Positions 36,631-45,253 of a stretch of DNA of 64,000 bases are shown piece after piece; position 1 is the first letter of the stretch; each line of letters starts with the position of its first letter. The stretch is taken from assembly GCF_008705135.1 (NCBI RefSeq), contig NZ_CP023694.1:868001-932000 (forward strand). Reading direction: 5' to 3'. A program made the translations under genes and the position numbers. The notes beneath the pieces are model-generated. The model saw only the letters and a list, made by a program, of their open reading frames with translations, did not search any database and was not told the DNA's origin. The stretch comes from Streptomyces coeruleorubidus (GTDB taxonomy: Bacteria; Actinomycetota; Actinomycetes; Streptomycetales; Streptomycetaceae).

Positions 36631-37839
36631 TCAGGTGGTGGGGGCGGCATAGCGGTTGGCGGGGCGCGCCAGGCCCAGCAGGCCGCGCAGGGTGTCGGCC
36701 TCGTAGGCACGGCGGAAGACGCCCCGGCGCTGAAGCTCAGGGACCAGACCGCGGGTGATCGCCGGGAGGTCGTGGCCGGCGACGGCGGGGCGCAGCCGGA
36801 ATCCGCTCAGCCCGGCGCTGTGCAACTCCTGGAGCAGATCGGCGAGTCCGGAGGGGGTGCCGGCGAAGACGAGGGTGTCGCTTGTGTACGGCTGTGCCGC
36901 GAGCGCGTCGAGCCGTTCCCGGCGGGCGGTCGCGGCGCCCGGGTCGTCGTCGAGGAAGACCACCAGGTCGCCGAAGACATGCAGAGGTTCGGCGGCTCGC
37001 CCCGCCGCGTCCTGCTCGGCACGGATCCGGGCGACGATCGCGCGGGCCTCGTCGGCGTCGTACGGGGTGACGTAACCGATGTCGGCGGCGCGGGCCACGA
37101 GCCGGTACGGGACGGTGTCATGGGCGAGGGCGCTGACGACCGGCTGGCCCTGCGGCGGGCGGGGCGTGATCGAGGGGCCCTTGACGCTGAAGTGTCGTCC
37201 CTCGAAGTCGATGTAGTGCAGCTTGTCCCGGTCGATGAAGCGGCCCGTGGCGGCGTCCCGGATCTCCGCGTCGTCCTCCCAGCTGTCCCAGAGGCGGCGC
37301 ACCACCTCCACGTAGTCGGCGGCCTCGTCGAAGAGCTCGGTCACCACTTCCCGGGCGGCGGGGCTGTCGTAGGCATCGATGCGCGGGATGATGCGGCGGC
37401 CGAAGTCCGCGGCCTCGTTCGGGCGGGCGGTGATCTGCACGCGCAGGCCGGCGCGGCCGGCGCTCACGTAGTCGAGGGTGGCGATCGCCTTGGAGATGTG
37501 GAACGGCTCCGTGTGGGTGGCGACCACCGTCGGCACCAGACCTATGTGCCGGGTCAACGGGGCGACGCGCGAGGCGACGAGGACGGCGTCGAGGCGGCCG
37601 CGCACCTGGTCGTTGCGCTCGTCCGGGTCCAGGAAGTGGGAGGACTGCGGGCCGAGACCGTCCTCTATGGTCACGAAGTCGAGCAGACCGCGCTCGGCCT
37701 CCGCGACCAGGTCGGCCCAGTATGCGGCGGTGAACAGGTCCCGGGGGCGGGCCACCGGCTCGCGCCAGGAGGCGGGATGCCAGCCGGTGCCGTCCAGGGC
37801 GACGGCAAGGTGCAGGGAAGAAGCAGGTGTTGAGGACAC
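36631..37839 (-). CDS. LLM-class flavin-dependent monooxygenase
   Basis: A 402-residue luciferase-like TIM-barrel protein. Visible features include LAVALDGTGWHPASWR at the N terminus, LLDFVTIEDGLGPQ, RVQITARPNEAADFG and a C-terminal GFRLRPAVAGHDL. It is related to, but shorter than, the NtaA/DszA enzymes. GTG at 37839 has AGGAAGG 11-17 bases upstream. It is the first structural gene after a leader ORF ending in Leu-Cys-Cys-Ser and a hairpin, which suggests that it serves sulfur scavenging when cysteine is scarce. The substrate is unknown. Confidence 0.83.
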   Translation of the reverse strand: MSSTPASSLHLAVALDGTGWHPASWREPVARPRDLFTAAYWADLVAEAERGLLDFVTIEDGLGPQSSHFLDPDERNDQVRGRLDAVLVASRVAPLTRHIGLVPTVVATHTEPFHISKAIATLDYVSAGRAGLRVQITARPNEAADFGRRIIPRIDAYDSPAAREVVTELFDEAADYVEVVRRLWDSWEDDAEIRDAATGRFIDRDKLHYIDFEGRHFSVKGPSITPRPPQGQPVVSALAHDTVPYRLVARAADIGYVTPYDADEARAIVARIRAEQDAAGRAAEPLHVFGDLVVFLDDDPGAATARRERLDALAAQPYTSDTLVFAGTPSGLADLLQELHSAGLSGFRLRPAVAGHDLPAITRGLVPELQRRGVFRRAYEADTLRGLLGLARPANRYAAPTT

Positions 37840-37873
37840 GAGCAGGTGCCTTCCTGAAAGTCCGTGACGAGAA

Positions 37874-37907
37874 CGCCGGCCGCCTCACGTATGAGGCGGT
37901 AACGGCG
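37874..37907 (-). terminator. Attenuator-like hairpin between leader ORF and LLM gene
   Basis: Inner stem CCGCCTCA/TGAGGCGG (8 bp, 4-nt loop) is extended by CGCCG/CGGCG through a small internal loop. It starts 14 bases after the leader stop and ends 35 bases before the monooxygenase start. Confidence 0.7.
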
Positions 37908-37920
37908 GTGAAGGAACGGG

Positions 37921-38052
37921 TCAGGAGCAACAGAGCGCGCCGGCAACGCGCTTGAGGTCGATGTGGCGCCGGGCGCGGATGCCTGCCGGGACCGCGCGGA
38001 TGAGGCGCGTGGCCGGGCCGCGGCCGCGATGGTCCGGGTCGGTGCCGCTCAC
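37921..38052 (-). CDS. Cysteine-ending leader peptide, internal to the operon
   Basis: A 43-codon ORF whose last 16 residues, RRHIDLKRVAGALCCS, match the conserved core of actinomycete sulfur-gene leader peptides. Two adjacent Cys codons sit two codons before the stop. Its GTG overlaps the stop of the haloperoxidase-like gene (GTGA), so ribosomes finishing that gene could enter it. No separate ribosome site is obvious. A hairpin follows before the next gene. It probably acts as a cis-acting cysteine sensor, not a functional protein. Confidence 0.72.
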   Translation of the reverse strand: MSGTDPDHRGRGPATRLIRAVPAGIRARRHIDLKRVAGALCCS

Positions 38053-39317
38053 AGCGTGCCGAACAGACGCGCGGCGTTGCGCAGGGCGTGCGTCGCGACC
38101 CGCTCGCCGAGGACGAGACCGGCCTCGTCGGCTGAGCGGGTGTGGATGCCGGAGTACACGCGGGCATCCACGTTCTCCTGGGACAGCCGGCTCCAGGCCG
38201 TGTACGTCCGGGTCACTCCGGGAGCGGTGGGGCTGGTCAGCTTGAAAGGCGCCGTGCGCGGCCCGACGAGCGCCGACAGGACCGCTTCCGCGGCGCCCGA
38301 GTACGTGTTGTGGCCACTGGGGTAGTCGGGATGGGCCGGTGTGGTGTGCAGCGGCGTCCATGCGGGGTCGGGGTCGATCGAACCGGCACGGATGGCCGTG
38401 ACCGGGCGCCACCGCGGATAGGCGTACTTGGTGTCGGAGGTGGCGATCTGCGTGTCCACCAGGGCGACGTGGAACAGGGCCACCAGCCCGGCCCGTCCGG
38501 CGCTGGACTGCGGTGACCGGGCGAGGGCCACCCGCAGTGGCTCGGTGTACAGCGTCAGTGAGGAGCCGAGCCAGAAGTCGGCGGTCTCTGTCTGCTTCTC
38601 CGTGCGTACGGTGCTGTCCACCGCCCCGTATGCACGGACTTCGGCCAGGTCGGCGCGGTAACGCGCGGAGTCCAGGGCGGGCGGGGCGGGCAGACGGTAC
38701 TGGTCGGGGCTGTCCAGCAGGAAGGGACGGGCGAGCCGGTTCCCGTACTGCGCGGCCGGGGCGTAGGCGGGCGGGGTCGGCTGCCACACTCCAGGGGCCG
38801 CCGGCGGGACGGTGAACGGCGCGTTGACCGAGGCCGGGTCGAGGCCGTCACCCTCGCGGGCGGCGAGCACCAGCCGCGCCTGCCGGGCACCGGCCGCCAC
38901 GCCCTCCGACTCGGCCGGTCCGTCGGGAACGCCCTCCAGCGTCGTGCGCAGAGCGGCGTCCACTTCCTCAGTGCGGGAAGGGACCAGCGCCACCAGAGCG
39001 TCGTGCACGGCGGACGCCAGGGCCGCGTCCTGGAAGTCGCCCCGGTCGACGCCGGCCGGCACCAGGCGGGTGGCGCGGGCAGCCGCGAGCCAACTGACGG
39101 CCCAGATCCGGCTGTTCGTGATCTGCGTCGGGGCGCCGCCCGCCGCGATGGTGGCCGCTGTCGTGTCGTACCAGTCGAGCACCACGGACGAACGCGGCTG
39201 CTCCTCCGCCCCGGCAGCCCCGGCGGACGGGACGGTGACGGAGGCGGCCAGCAGGACGGCCGAGCCCAGCGCCACCAGGGCGGGACGGACGGGGTGACGG
39301 TTTCTGAACGGGTTCAC
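38049..39317 (-). CDS. Vanadium-dependent haloperoxidase/PAP2-family secreted protein
   Basis: A 422-residue protein with a signal peptide (basic start, hydrophobic VALGSAVLLAASVTV, cleavage near the following Ala-rich site). The C-terminal half carries the acid phosphatase/haloperoxidase signature: KYAYPRWRPVTAIR, PSGHNTYSGAA, then SQENVDARVYSGIHTRSAD with the catalytic His. Members are vanadium haloperoxidases or phosphatases. GTG at 39317 is chosen because AAGGAG lies 6 bases upstream. It sits inside a sulfur-uptake operon, so it may work on an exported or extracellular organosulfur or phosphate compound. Its stop overlaps the leader ORF start. Confidence 0.82.
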   Translation of the reverse strand: MNPFRNRHPVRPALVALGSAVLLAASVTVPSAGAAGAEEQPRSSVVLDWYDTTAATIAAGGAPTQITNSRIWAVSWLAAARATRLVPAGVDRGDFQDAALASAVHDALVALVPSRTEEVDAALRTTLEGVPDGPAESEGVAAGARQARLVLAAREGDGLDPASVNAPFTVPPAAPGVWQPTPPAYAPAAQYGNRLARPFLLDSPDQYRLPAPPALDSARYRADLAEVRAYGAVDSTVRTEKQTETADFWLGSSLTLYTEPLRVALARSPQSSAGRAGLVALFHVALVDTQIATSDTKYAYPRWRPVTAIRAGSIDPDPAWTPLHTTPAHPDYPSGHNTYSGAAEAVLSALVGPRTAPFKLTSPTAPGVTRTYTAWSRLSQENVDARVYSGIHTRSADEAGLVLGERVATHALRNAARLFGTL

Positions 39318-39393
39318 GCGTACTCCTTCGCGGACATGCTGTCGGGGCCCTGTCGAGTTCGGTGGACTTTCACGCCCTCGCACCCTGCGACGG

Positions 39394-40377
39394 CTACGTG
39401 TCGGTCTTGGGCAGGCCGGGCGGGTTGATCTCCGACCTGGTCACGGCCTCGTCGGACAGGCCCCAGCGCTTCAGCACCTTCGCGTAGGTGCCGTTGTCGA
39501 TGACGTGGTTGAGGGCGTCGGCGAGCGGCTTGGCGAGTCCGCTGTCCTTCTTGGTGGTGGCCGCGATGAGGCCCTGGAGCCGGGCGCCGGCGCCGGAGTA
39601 GGTGCCGACGACCTCGGTCTTGCCGGTGGTGGCCGCGTGGTAGGCGGCGGTGGGGTTGGGGCCGAGGTAGAGGTCGATGCGGCCGGACTGGAGAGCGAGG
39701 TAGGTGTCGCTGTCGTTCTGGTAGTACTTGATGTCCACCGGCTTCCGGCCGGCCTTCTTGTTCTGCGCCGACCACTCGATCAGCAGCTTCTCCTGGTTGG
39801 TGCCGCTGCCCACGGCGACGGTCTCGCCCGCCACGTCCTTCGGCCCGGTGACCTTCAGGCCGCTGCCCTTCTTCGCCTCGAAGGCCAGGTTGTCCTCGCG
39901 GTAGGTGGCGAAGTCGTACTTCTCCTTGCGTTCCTCGGTGACGGTGATGTTGCTGAAGCCGGCGTCGTACTTGGCGCTGTCGAGGCCGACGAAGATGTTC
40001 TCCCAGGAGACGGTGTTGATGTGCGCCTTCAGTCCGAGGACGTCGGCGACCAGGTGGGCGATGTCGGGCTCGACGCCGATGACGGTCTTGTTGTCGGTGG
40101 CGTAGAACGTCAGCGGCGCGGCGGAGCCGGACGAGGCGACGAGTTCCAGGGTGCCTCTCTTGCGGATCTTCTCCGGGACCTCGGAGGCGATGGAGTCGAC
40201 CTTGCCGGTGGTGACGCGGTTCTGGTCGGGACTGATGTTGATCTTCGTCTTGCCGCCCGACTCGGCCGCGACCTCGGTCGTGCCGCCGTCGTCGGGGTTG
40301 GCGCAGGCGGCCAGGAGGAGGGCGCCGGCGATTCCGAGCGCTGCGGCGGTGGTGCGGCGGGCGGCGAGGGTGGTCAC
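39394..40377 (-). CDS. Polar amino-acid/cystine-type ABC substrate-binding lipoprotein
   Basis: A 327-residue family 3 solute-binding protein. A lipoprotein signal with lipobox LAAC (Cys near residue 25) leads into a two-lobe binding domain with PLTFYATDNKTVIGVEPDI, FSNITVTEERKEKYDFATY and SGRIDLYLGPNP. The GTG at 40377 is used because AAGGAG precedes it by 7 bases. It is encoded right after the ATPase and is one of two such binding proteins in the same operon. In this sulfur context, cystine, methionine or another sulfur amino acid is the likely ligand. Confidence 0.85.
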   Translation of the reverse strand: MTTLAARRTTAAALGIAGALLLAACANPDDGGTTEVAAESGGKTKINISPDQNRVTTGKVDSIASEVPEKIRKRGTLELVASSGSAAPLTFYATDNKTVIGVEPDIAHLVADVLGLKAHINTVSWENIFVGLDSAKYDAGFSNITVTEERKEKYDFATYREDNLAFEAKKGSGLKVTGPKDVAGETVAVGSGTNQEKLLIEWSAQNKKAGRKPVDIKYYQNDSDTYLALQSGRIDLYLGPNPTAAYHAATTGKTEVVGTYSGAGARLQGLIAATTKKDSGLAKPLADALNHVIDNGTYAKVLKRWGLSDEAVTRSEINPPGLPKTDT

Positions 40378-40411
40378 GGTGGTGCTCCTTGCGTGCGTCA
40401 TGGGGTGGCGG

Positions 40412-41218
40412 TCAGAGGACCTTGGAGAGGAAGGCGCGGGTGCGCTCGTGCTGCGGGGAGTCGAGTACGGCTGCGGGCGGGCCCTGCTCCACGACGGTTC
40501 CGCCGTCCATGAACACCACCGTGTCGGCGACCTCCCGGGCGAAGCCGATCTCGTGGGTCACGACGATCATCGTGGTCCCGGTGCGGGCCAGGTCTTTGAT
40601 GACGTCGAGGACCTCGCCGACCAGTTCAGGATCGAGCGCCGAGGTGGGTTCGTCGAAGAGCAGCACCTTGGGTTCGAGGGCGAGTGCGCGCGCGATGGCG
40701 ACGCGCTGTTGCTGGCCGCCGGAGAGCTGCCGGGGATAGGCGTCGGTCTTGTCGGCGAGCCCGACCCGCTCCAGCAGCCGGCGGGCGTTCTCCTCCGCTT
40801 CCTTGCGCGGGCGGCGCAGCGCGGAGACGGGGGCCTCGATGAGGTTCTCCAGGACGGTCAGGTGCGGGAAGAGGTTGAAGTTCTGGAAGACGAACCCGAT
40901 GTGGGTCCGCTGCTTGAGGACGTCCTTCTCCTTGAGCTCGTGCAGCTTGTTCCCGGAGCGGCGGTATCCGATGAGTTCGCCGTCGATGCTGATCCAGCCG
41001 CGGTCGACCTTCTCCAGGTGGTTGATGGTGCGCAGCAGCGTGGACTTCCCGGAGCCGGACGGGCCGAGGACCACGGTGACCTCACCGGCGCGGACCCTCA
41101 GGTCGACGCCGCGCAGCACCTCCAGCGGACCGAAGTTCTTGTGGACACCGTGGACGTCCACCATCACGCCGTCCACCGCCGGCTTCGCGTCCTTGACTGC
41201 CACCGTCACGTCACTCAT
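40412..41218 (-). CDS. Polar amino-acid ABC transporter ATP-binding protein
   Basis: A 268-residue ATPase of the GlnQ/HisP class. Walker A is GPSGSGKST, the Q-loop lies in FVFQNFNLFPHLTVLENL, the signature is LSGGQQQRVAIARAL and Walker B is VLLFDEPTSALD. It would energise import through the two related permeases encoded at 41215-42237 and 45438-46445, since it is the only ATPase of this class in the region. The ATG overlaps the permease stop by 4 bases. Confidence 0.9.
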   Translation of the reverse strand: MSDVTVAVKDAKPAVDGVMVDVHGVHKNFGPLEVLRGVDLRVRAGEVTVVLGPSGSGKSTLLRTINHLEKVDRGWISIDGELIGYRRSGNKLHELKEKDVLKQRTHIGFVFQNFNLFPHLTVLENLIEAPVSALRRPRKEAEENARRLLERVGLADKTDAYPRQLSGGQQQRVAIARALALEPKVLLFDEPTSALDPELVGEVLDVIKDLARTGTTMIVVTHEIGFAREVADTVVFMDGGTVVEQGPPAAVLDSPQHERTRAFLSKVL

Positions 41219-42237
41219 CGGCTGTCTCCCAAGGGCTTCAGGGGTACGACGGGCTGGTTGCGCCGGGCCGCCGCCGCGCGCAGGTTGCGTACGAAGCGCC
41301 GGGCGCGCTGGAGCGGTGTGGGTGGTGGGGTGCGGTTGGCGCCCCGGGCGTAGCGGCGTTCCACGTAGTACTGGGCGATCGACAGCAGGGAGGTGAGGAC
41401 GACGTACCAGGCGGTGGCGACCAGCAGGAGCGGGATCACCCGGCCGTTGCGGCCGTAGATGACCTGCACCTGGTAGAAGAGCTCGCCGATGGACATCACG
41501 TAGACCACCGAGGTGCCTTTGAGCAGGCCGATGATCTCGTTGCCCGCGGTGGGCAGGATGGCGCGCATGGCCTGCGGGAGCACGATCCGGCGGATCTGCC
41601 GCAGCCGGGGGATGCCGAGCGCGGCCGCGGCCTCCAGTTGTCCGTGGTCGACGGCGATGACACCGCCGCGGACGATCTCGGCGGCGTAGGCGGCCTGATG
41701 CAGGGTCAGCCCGATGACGGCGGCGCCGATGGTGCCGATCAGGCTGTTGCTGTCGACGGACCAGAACACCGGCCCGAAGGGGATGCCGACGCCCAACTCC
41801 TCGTACAGGGCACTGAGGTTGAACCAGAACACGAGCTGGACGATCATCGGGATCGACCGGAAGATCCAGATGTAGCTCCAGGCGACGGTCTGCAGCACCG
41901 GGCTGCGCGACAACCGCATGAAGGCCAGCACGGTTCCCAGGAGGAAGCCGAGAACGGTGGCGTAGGCGGTGAGCTGGAGGGTCACCCACACCGCTTGCAC
42001 GATCGTCTCGGAGAAGACGTAGTCGCGGAAGACGTGCCACTCCCAGACGGGGTTGGTGGCCAGCCCGTGCACGAACTGGGCGACCAGCACGACCACGGCG
42101 ACGGCCGCCGCCCAGCGGGCGTAGTGGCGGGCGGGTACGACCTTGGGCGAGGCCGGATCGTGCGGAGTGGGCGGGGCTTCGGGGCCGGTGCCCGGGGCGG
42201 CCGCGCCGGGCGGCGCGGTGTCGGTTGAGGATGCCAT
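41215..42237 (-). CDS. Polar amino-acid ABC transporter permease (HisM/ArtQ type)
   Basis: A 340-residue inner-membrane protein. An Ala/Pro-rich cytoplasmic start leads to about five or six transmembrane segments, with the EAA loop EAAAALGIPRLRQIRRIVLP that contacts the ATPase. It is an obvious paralogue of the divergent permease at 45438-46445, sharing WIFRS-P-x2-VQL and the C-terminal YYVERRYARG. ATG at 42237 is preferred (AGGA upstream) over a TTG six codons earlier. It lies between a binding protein and the ATPase. Confidence 0.88.
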   Translation of the reverse strand: MASSTDTAPPGAAAPGTGPEAPPTPHDPASPKVVPARHYARWAAAVAVVVLVAQFVHGLATNPVWEWHVFRDYVFSETIVQAVWVTLQLTAYATVLGFLLGTVLAFMRLSRSPVLQTVAWSYIWIFRSIPMIVQLVFWFNLSALYEELGVGIPFGPVFWSVDSNSLIGTIGAAVIGLTLHQAAYAAEIVRGGVIAVDHGQLEAAAALGIPRLRQIRRIVLPQAMRAILPTAGNEIIGLLKGTSVVYVMSIGELFYQVQVIYGRNGRVIPLLLVATAWYVVLTSLLSIAQYYVERRYARGANRTPPPTPLQRARRFVRNLRAAAARRNQPVVPLKPLGDSR

Positions 42238-42258
42238 CGTGGTGTTCCTGCTCAACTC

Positions 42259-43212
42259 TTATGTGTGCTCGGGCGGGTTGATCTGCGATGTGTCGATCGC
42301 CGAGGCGGTGGTGCCCCACTTCTTGAGGATCCGGGCGTAGGTGCCGTCCTCGATCAGCTCGTTGACAGCTGCCTGGAAGGCCTTGGTGAGCGGGGAGCCC
42401 TTCTTGAAGGCGAAGCCGACGTCGAGGCGGTGGTACTCGCCGAGGAAGGCGGTCTGCGCCGCGGGCTGGGACGCCTGGTAGCGCAGGCCGTTGATGGTCG
42501 ACATGATCACGTCGATGCGGCCCTGCTGGAGCGCGGTGAGCGTCGCGCCGTTCTCCGAGTAGACCTTCACCTCGTACGGCTTCTTGCCGGCCTTGGCACA
42601 CACGTCCTTCTGTGCGGTGAGGGTCGTCTCGAAGGTGGTGCCGGCTCCGGTGCCGATGGTCAGGCCGCACAGCTGGGTCAGGTCGGTGACCTTCTTCTTG
42701 AGCGTGGTGGTGCCCTTCTTCACCGCGAAGCCCTGGCCGTCGTTGATGTAGGTGACGAAGTCGACGGTCTTCAGGCGCTGGGTGGTGACGCCGAAGTTGC
42801 CGGTGCCGACGTCGTACTTGCCGCTGCCCAGGGCGGGCAGGATCGTTTCGAACGAGGCGTCCTGACGCACCGCCTTCACACCGAGGATCTTCGCCACCGC
42901 GTCGGTGATGTCGATGTCCTGGCCCGCGGGTGGCTTGCCGGGCCCGTCCGGGTAGTAGGCACCGGGCGGGAACCCGATCGAGCTGCCGATGCGCAGCGTG
43001 CCCGCCTTGCGGACGTCGGCGGGCAGCAGGGCGGCGACCGAGTCCACCTCGCGTACGGCGGCGACCGGGTCGTCGGTCGGCGCGGAAGACTGCGCGCCCA
43101 CCGGACCGGTCCCGGCCGTGCCGCCGGAGCCGCAGGCCGTCAGCGCCAGGGCGGGCAGCAGCACGAAGGCGGCGGTGCCGCGTAGACGGGTGCTGATCGT
43201 GCGGATGTTCAC
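42259..43212 (-). CDS. Polar amino-acid/cystine-type ABC substrate-binding lipoprotein
   Basis: A 317-residue family 3 binding protein with lipobox LTAC (Cys27), a Gly/Ser linker and a binding domain containing LRIGSSIGFPPGAYYPDG, GQDIDITDAVAKILGVK, GTGNFGVTTQRLKTVDF and SENGATLTALQQGRIDVI. It ends with a segment like that of the other binding protein (KKWGTT...SQINPP), showing common ancestry. GTG start overlaps the acetyltransferase stop by 4 bases. Sulfur amino acids or their oxidised forms are plausible ligands. Confidence 0.85.
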   Translation of the reverse strand: MNIRTISTRLRGTAAFVLLPALALTACGSGGTAGTGPVGAQSSAPTDDPVAAVREVDSVAALLPADVRKAGTLRIGSSIGFPPGAYYPDGPGKPPAGQDIDITDAVAKILGVKAVRQDASFETILPALGSGKYDVGTGNFGVTTQRLKTVDFVTYINDGQGFAVKKGTTTLKKKVTDLTQLCGLTIGTGAGTTFETTLTAQKDVCAKAGKKPYEVKVYSENGATLTALQQGRIDVIMSTINGLRYQASQPAAQTAFLGEYHRLDVGFAFKKGSPLTKAFQAAVNELIEDGTYARILKKWGTTASAIDTSQINPPEHT

Positions 43213-43706
43213 TGTGTGAGGGCCTCTCCGAGGTGTTTCTCGAACGGCAGCGGACCGATGGACTCCGGGTCGGCCTCCGTGTCGAACAGCGGGGTGTAGC
43301 CGGTGGCCAGATACAGGGCGCGGGCCTCGGGCTGGCGCGGGCCGGTCGTGAGGAAGATCCGCCGGTAGCCGCGGAGGGACGCCTCGTGCTCCAGCTCGGC
43401 GACCACGCGCCGGGCCAGACCGCGCCGCCGGTGGGCGGAGTGGGTCCAGATCCGCTTCAGCTCGGCCGTGGCCAGGTCGTACCGGCGGAATGCGCCGCCC
43501 GCGACGGGTTCGCCGCGTTCCAGGAGCAGCAGGAGCAGACCGCCGTGCGGTTCGGTGAACTCGTCGTCGGGATAGCGGGCGATCTCGGCGTGCGCGTCCC
43601 TGCCGTAGCGGCGGGAGTACTCGTTGCCGAGTTCGAGCAGCAGCGGTTCGACGCGGGGGTCCGAGACGGGGACGTGAATGAATGTCAGTTCCGGTGCGGA
43701 CGTCAT
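43209..43706 (-). CDS. GNAT family N-acetyltransferase
   Basis: A 165-residue acetyltransferase. The acetyl-CoA loop is HRRRGLARRVVAELE, preceded by the strand LKRIWTHSA and followed by RIFLTTGPRQPEARALYLATG. It would acetylate an amine, and GNAT proteins in sulfur operons often act on S-alkyl-cysteine before its sulfur is released. That role is an inference. Its start overlaps the stop of the SsuD-like enzyme (ATGA) and its stop overlaps the binding-protein start (GTGA), so it is an integral part of the operon. Confidence 0.82.
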   Translation of the reverse strand: MTSAPELTFIHVPVSDPRVEPLLLELGNEYSRRYGRDAHAEIARYPDDEFTEPHGGLLLLLLERGEPVAGGAFRRYDLATAELKRIWTHSAHRRRGLARRVVAELEHEASLRGYRRIFLTTGPRQPEARALYLATGYTPLFDTEADPESIGPLPFEKHLGEALTQ

Positions 43707-44839
43707 CCGTTCACCGCCGTGAGATTCTGCGTCCCGCGGGCCGCCCGCTCGGCGTCGCGCTTGGCGACCTCCTCGCGGACGATCGGAATCACGTACCGGC
43801 CGAAGTCGATGGCGTCACCCAGCAGGTCGTAGCCCCGGGCGGAGAGGATGTCGACACCGAGGTCGTAGTAGTCGAGCAGCGCCTGGGCGACCGTCTCCGG
43901 CGTGCCGACCAGCGCGTTGGAGTTGCCCGCGCCACCGGTCGCGGCGGCCGTCGGGGTCCACAGGGCGCGGTCGTAGCGCTCGCCCTCGTCGGCAATGGCG
44001 ATCAGCCGCTGCGAACCGGCGTTCTGCGGCTGGGCGAGCCCGTTGTGACGCTTGGTGATCGACTCGCCCTTCTCCTTGCGGGCCTTGATCGCGCCGACCG
44101 TGCGGTGGGCCTTCTCCCAGGCCAGTTCCTCGGTCGGGGCGATGATCGGGCGGAAGGCGACCTGGACACGCGGCACGTCGGTGCGGCCGGCCGCCCTCGC
44201 CGCGGCCTTCACGTTCTCGATCTGCTCGGCGGTCTTCTCCAGCGGCTCGCCCCACAGGCAGTAGACGTCGGCCTCGGCGCCCCCGGCGGCGTACGCGGCG
44301 GGCGACGAGCCGCCGAACGACACGTCGGGGCGGGGCTGCTGGACCGGGAAGACGTCGCTGACGAAGTCGTGGAAGCGGTAGTGCTCGCCCTCGTGGTCGA
44401 AGGGCTCGTGCGTCGTCCAGATCTTCTTGACGATCCCGATGTACTCGCGGGTGCGGGCGTAGCGCTCGTCCTTGCTGAGCGTGTCGCCCTCGCGGCCCTG
44501 TTCGCGGTCGTTGCCGCCGGTGATGAAGTGCACGGTCAGGCGGCCCTCGCTGATCCGGTCGAGGGTCGCGAAGGTCTTGGCGGCGAAGGTCGGGTACGAG
44601 ACGTTGGGCCGGTGGGCGAGGAGGATCTGGAGGCGGTCCAGCCGGCTCGCGATGTACGCGGCGGCCGGTGCCGGATCGGGTGATCCGGAGCCGTAGGCGA
44701 ACAGCACCCGGTCCCAGCCGTGGTCCTCGTGTGCCCGGGCCAGCCGGAGCGTGTACTCCTTGTCGAAGGCGGCGCCGGAGCGCGGGGTCGTTTCGGAGCC
44801 GTCGTTGGTCGCGGCGATGCCAAGGAACTCCACGGGCAT
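43703..44839 (-). CDS. SsuD-like FMNH2-dependent (alkane)sulfonate monooxygenase
   Basis: A 378-residue LLM enzyme of SsuD size. It starts VEFLGIAATNDGSE and has WDRVLFAYGSGSPDP, HRPNVSYPTFAAKTFATLDR, RLTVHFITGGNDREQ, VQVAFRPIIAPT and a C-terminal active-site Arg/Gly segment. SsuD-type enzymes use FMNH2 and O2 to release sulfite from alkanesulfonates or sulfones. It is the first structural gene downstream of a cysteine leader ORF and heads the minus-strand operon. No flavin reductase gene was recognised in the window. Confidence 0.85.
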   Translation of the reverse strand: MPVEFLGIAATNDGSETTPRSGAAFDKEYTLRLARAHEDHGWDRVLFAYGSGSPDPAPAAAYIASRLDRLQILLAHRPNVSYPTFAAKTFATLDRISEGRLTVHFITGGNDREQGREGDTLSKDERYARTREYIGIVKKIWTTHEPFDHEGEHYRFHDFVSDVFPVQQPRPDVSFGGSSPAAYAAGGAEADVYCLWGEPLEKTAEQIENVKAAARAAGRTDVPRVQVAFRPIIAPTEELAWEKAHRTVGAIKARKEKGESITKRHNGLAQPQNAGSQRLIAIADEGERYDRALWTPTAAATGGAGNSNALVGTPETVAQALLDYYDLGVDILSARGYDLLGDAIDFGRYVIPIVREEVAKRDAERAARGTQNLTAVNG

Positions 44840-45032
44840 GGGAGTGGCCTTTCAGGGATGGCGGCGGCACGCGGGCATGGCGGAATCGCCTTGCGTGCGG
44901 GCATGAGCGAACAGACCTTCAGGCAGACAGGTCGGTGCAGTCGTGACGACGTCGAGCGTCGGGAGAAGCGGGGCTGCGGCAGCGCGCGTGAAGAGAGAGC
45001 TCGGCCCGCGACGGGGTCACCGAGGGAGGGAA

Positions 45033-45050
45033 GGGCCGGTCAGACGGCCC
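45033..45050 (-). terminator. Attenuator-like hairpin after the first minus-strand leader ORF
   Basis: GGGCCG and CGGCCC (6 bp) with a 6-nt loop, starting 10 bases after the leader stop. The remaining ~190 bases to the SsuD-like start contain only short imperfect repeats. Confidence 0.5.
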
Positions 45051-45059
45051 GCTGCCGAG

Positions 45060-45137
45060 TCAGGCGCAACACGCCGCGGACCACACCCGACCGAAGTCGA
45101 TGTGATCGCGCGTGACCAAGCGCTGCTGGGCATTCAT
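45060..45137 (-). CDS. Cysteine-ending leader peptide of the minus-strand sulfur operon
   Basis: A 25-codon ORF with the conserved core RDHIDFGRVWSAACCA. Two Cys codons come just before the last residue. It starts only about 5 bases after a predicted -10 box, so the mRNA may be leaderless or nearly so. A hairpin follows the stop. Similar short ORFs precede sulfur-assimilation genes in actinomycetes, where cysteine-dependent ribosome stalling was proposed as the sensor. Confidence 0.8.
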   Translation of the reverse strand: MNAQQRLVTRDHIDFGRVWSAACCA

Positions 45138-45142
45138 GCGAC

Positions 45143-45173
45143 TACTTGAGCAGTACATCGCTGCGCTCGTCAA
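45143..45173 (-). promoter_or_regulatory. Predicted promoter of the minus-strand sulfur operon
   Basis: On the minus strand, -35 TTGACG (45173-45168) and -10-like CAAGTA (45148-45143) are 19 bases apart and sit just upstream of the leader ATG. The spacing is at the long end of the usual range. Confidence 0.5.
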
Positions 45174-45222
45174 GCAGCGCCCGGATACCGGACCGCCTCG
45201 ACCAGCGCCTCTCTGCGCGCTG

Positions 45223-45253
45223 TTGACACATCGACGCCACGGGCACATACGAT
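45223..45253 (+). promoter_or_regulatory. Predicted promoter of the divergent permease/flavoprotein operon
   Basis: TTGACA (45223-45228) and TACGAT (45248-45253) are separated by 19 bases. The remaining 185 bases up to the permease start show no leader ORF of the type found elsewhere in the island. Confidence 0.5.
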
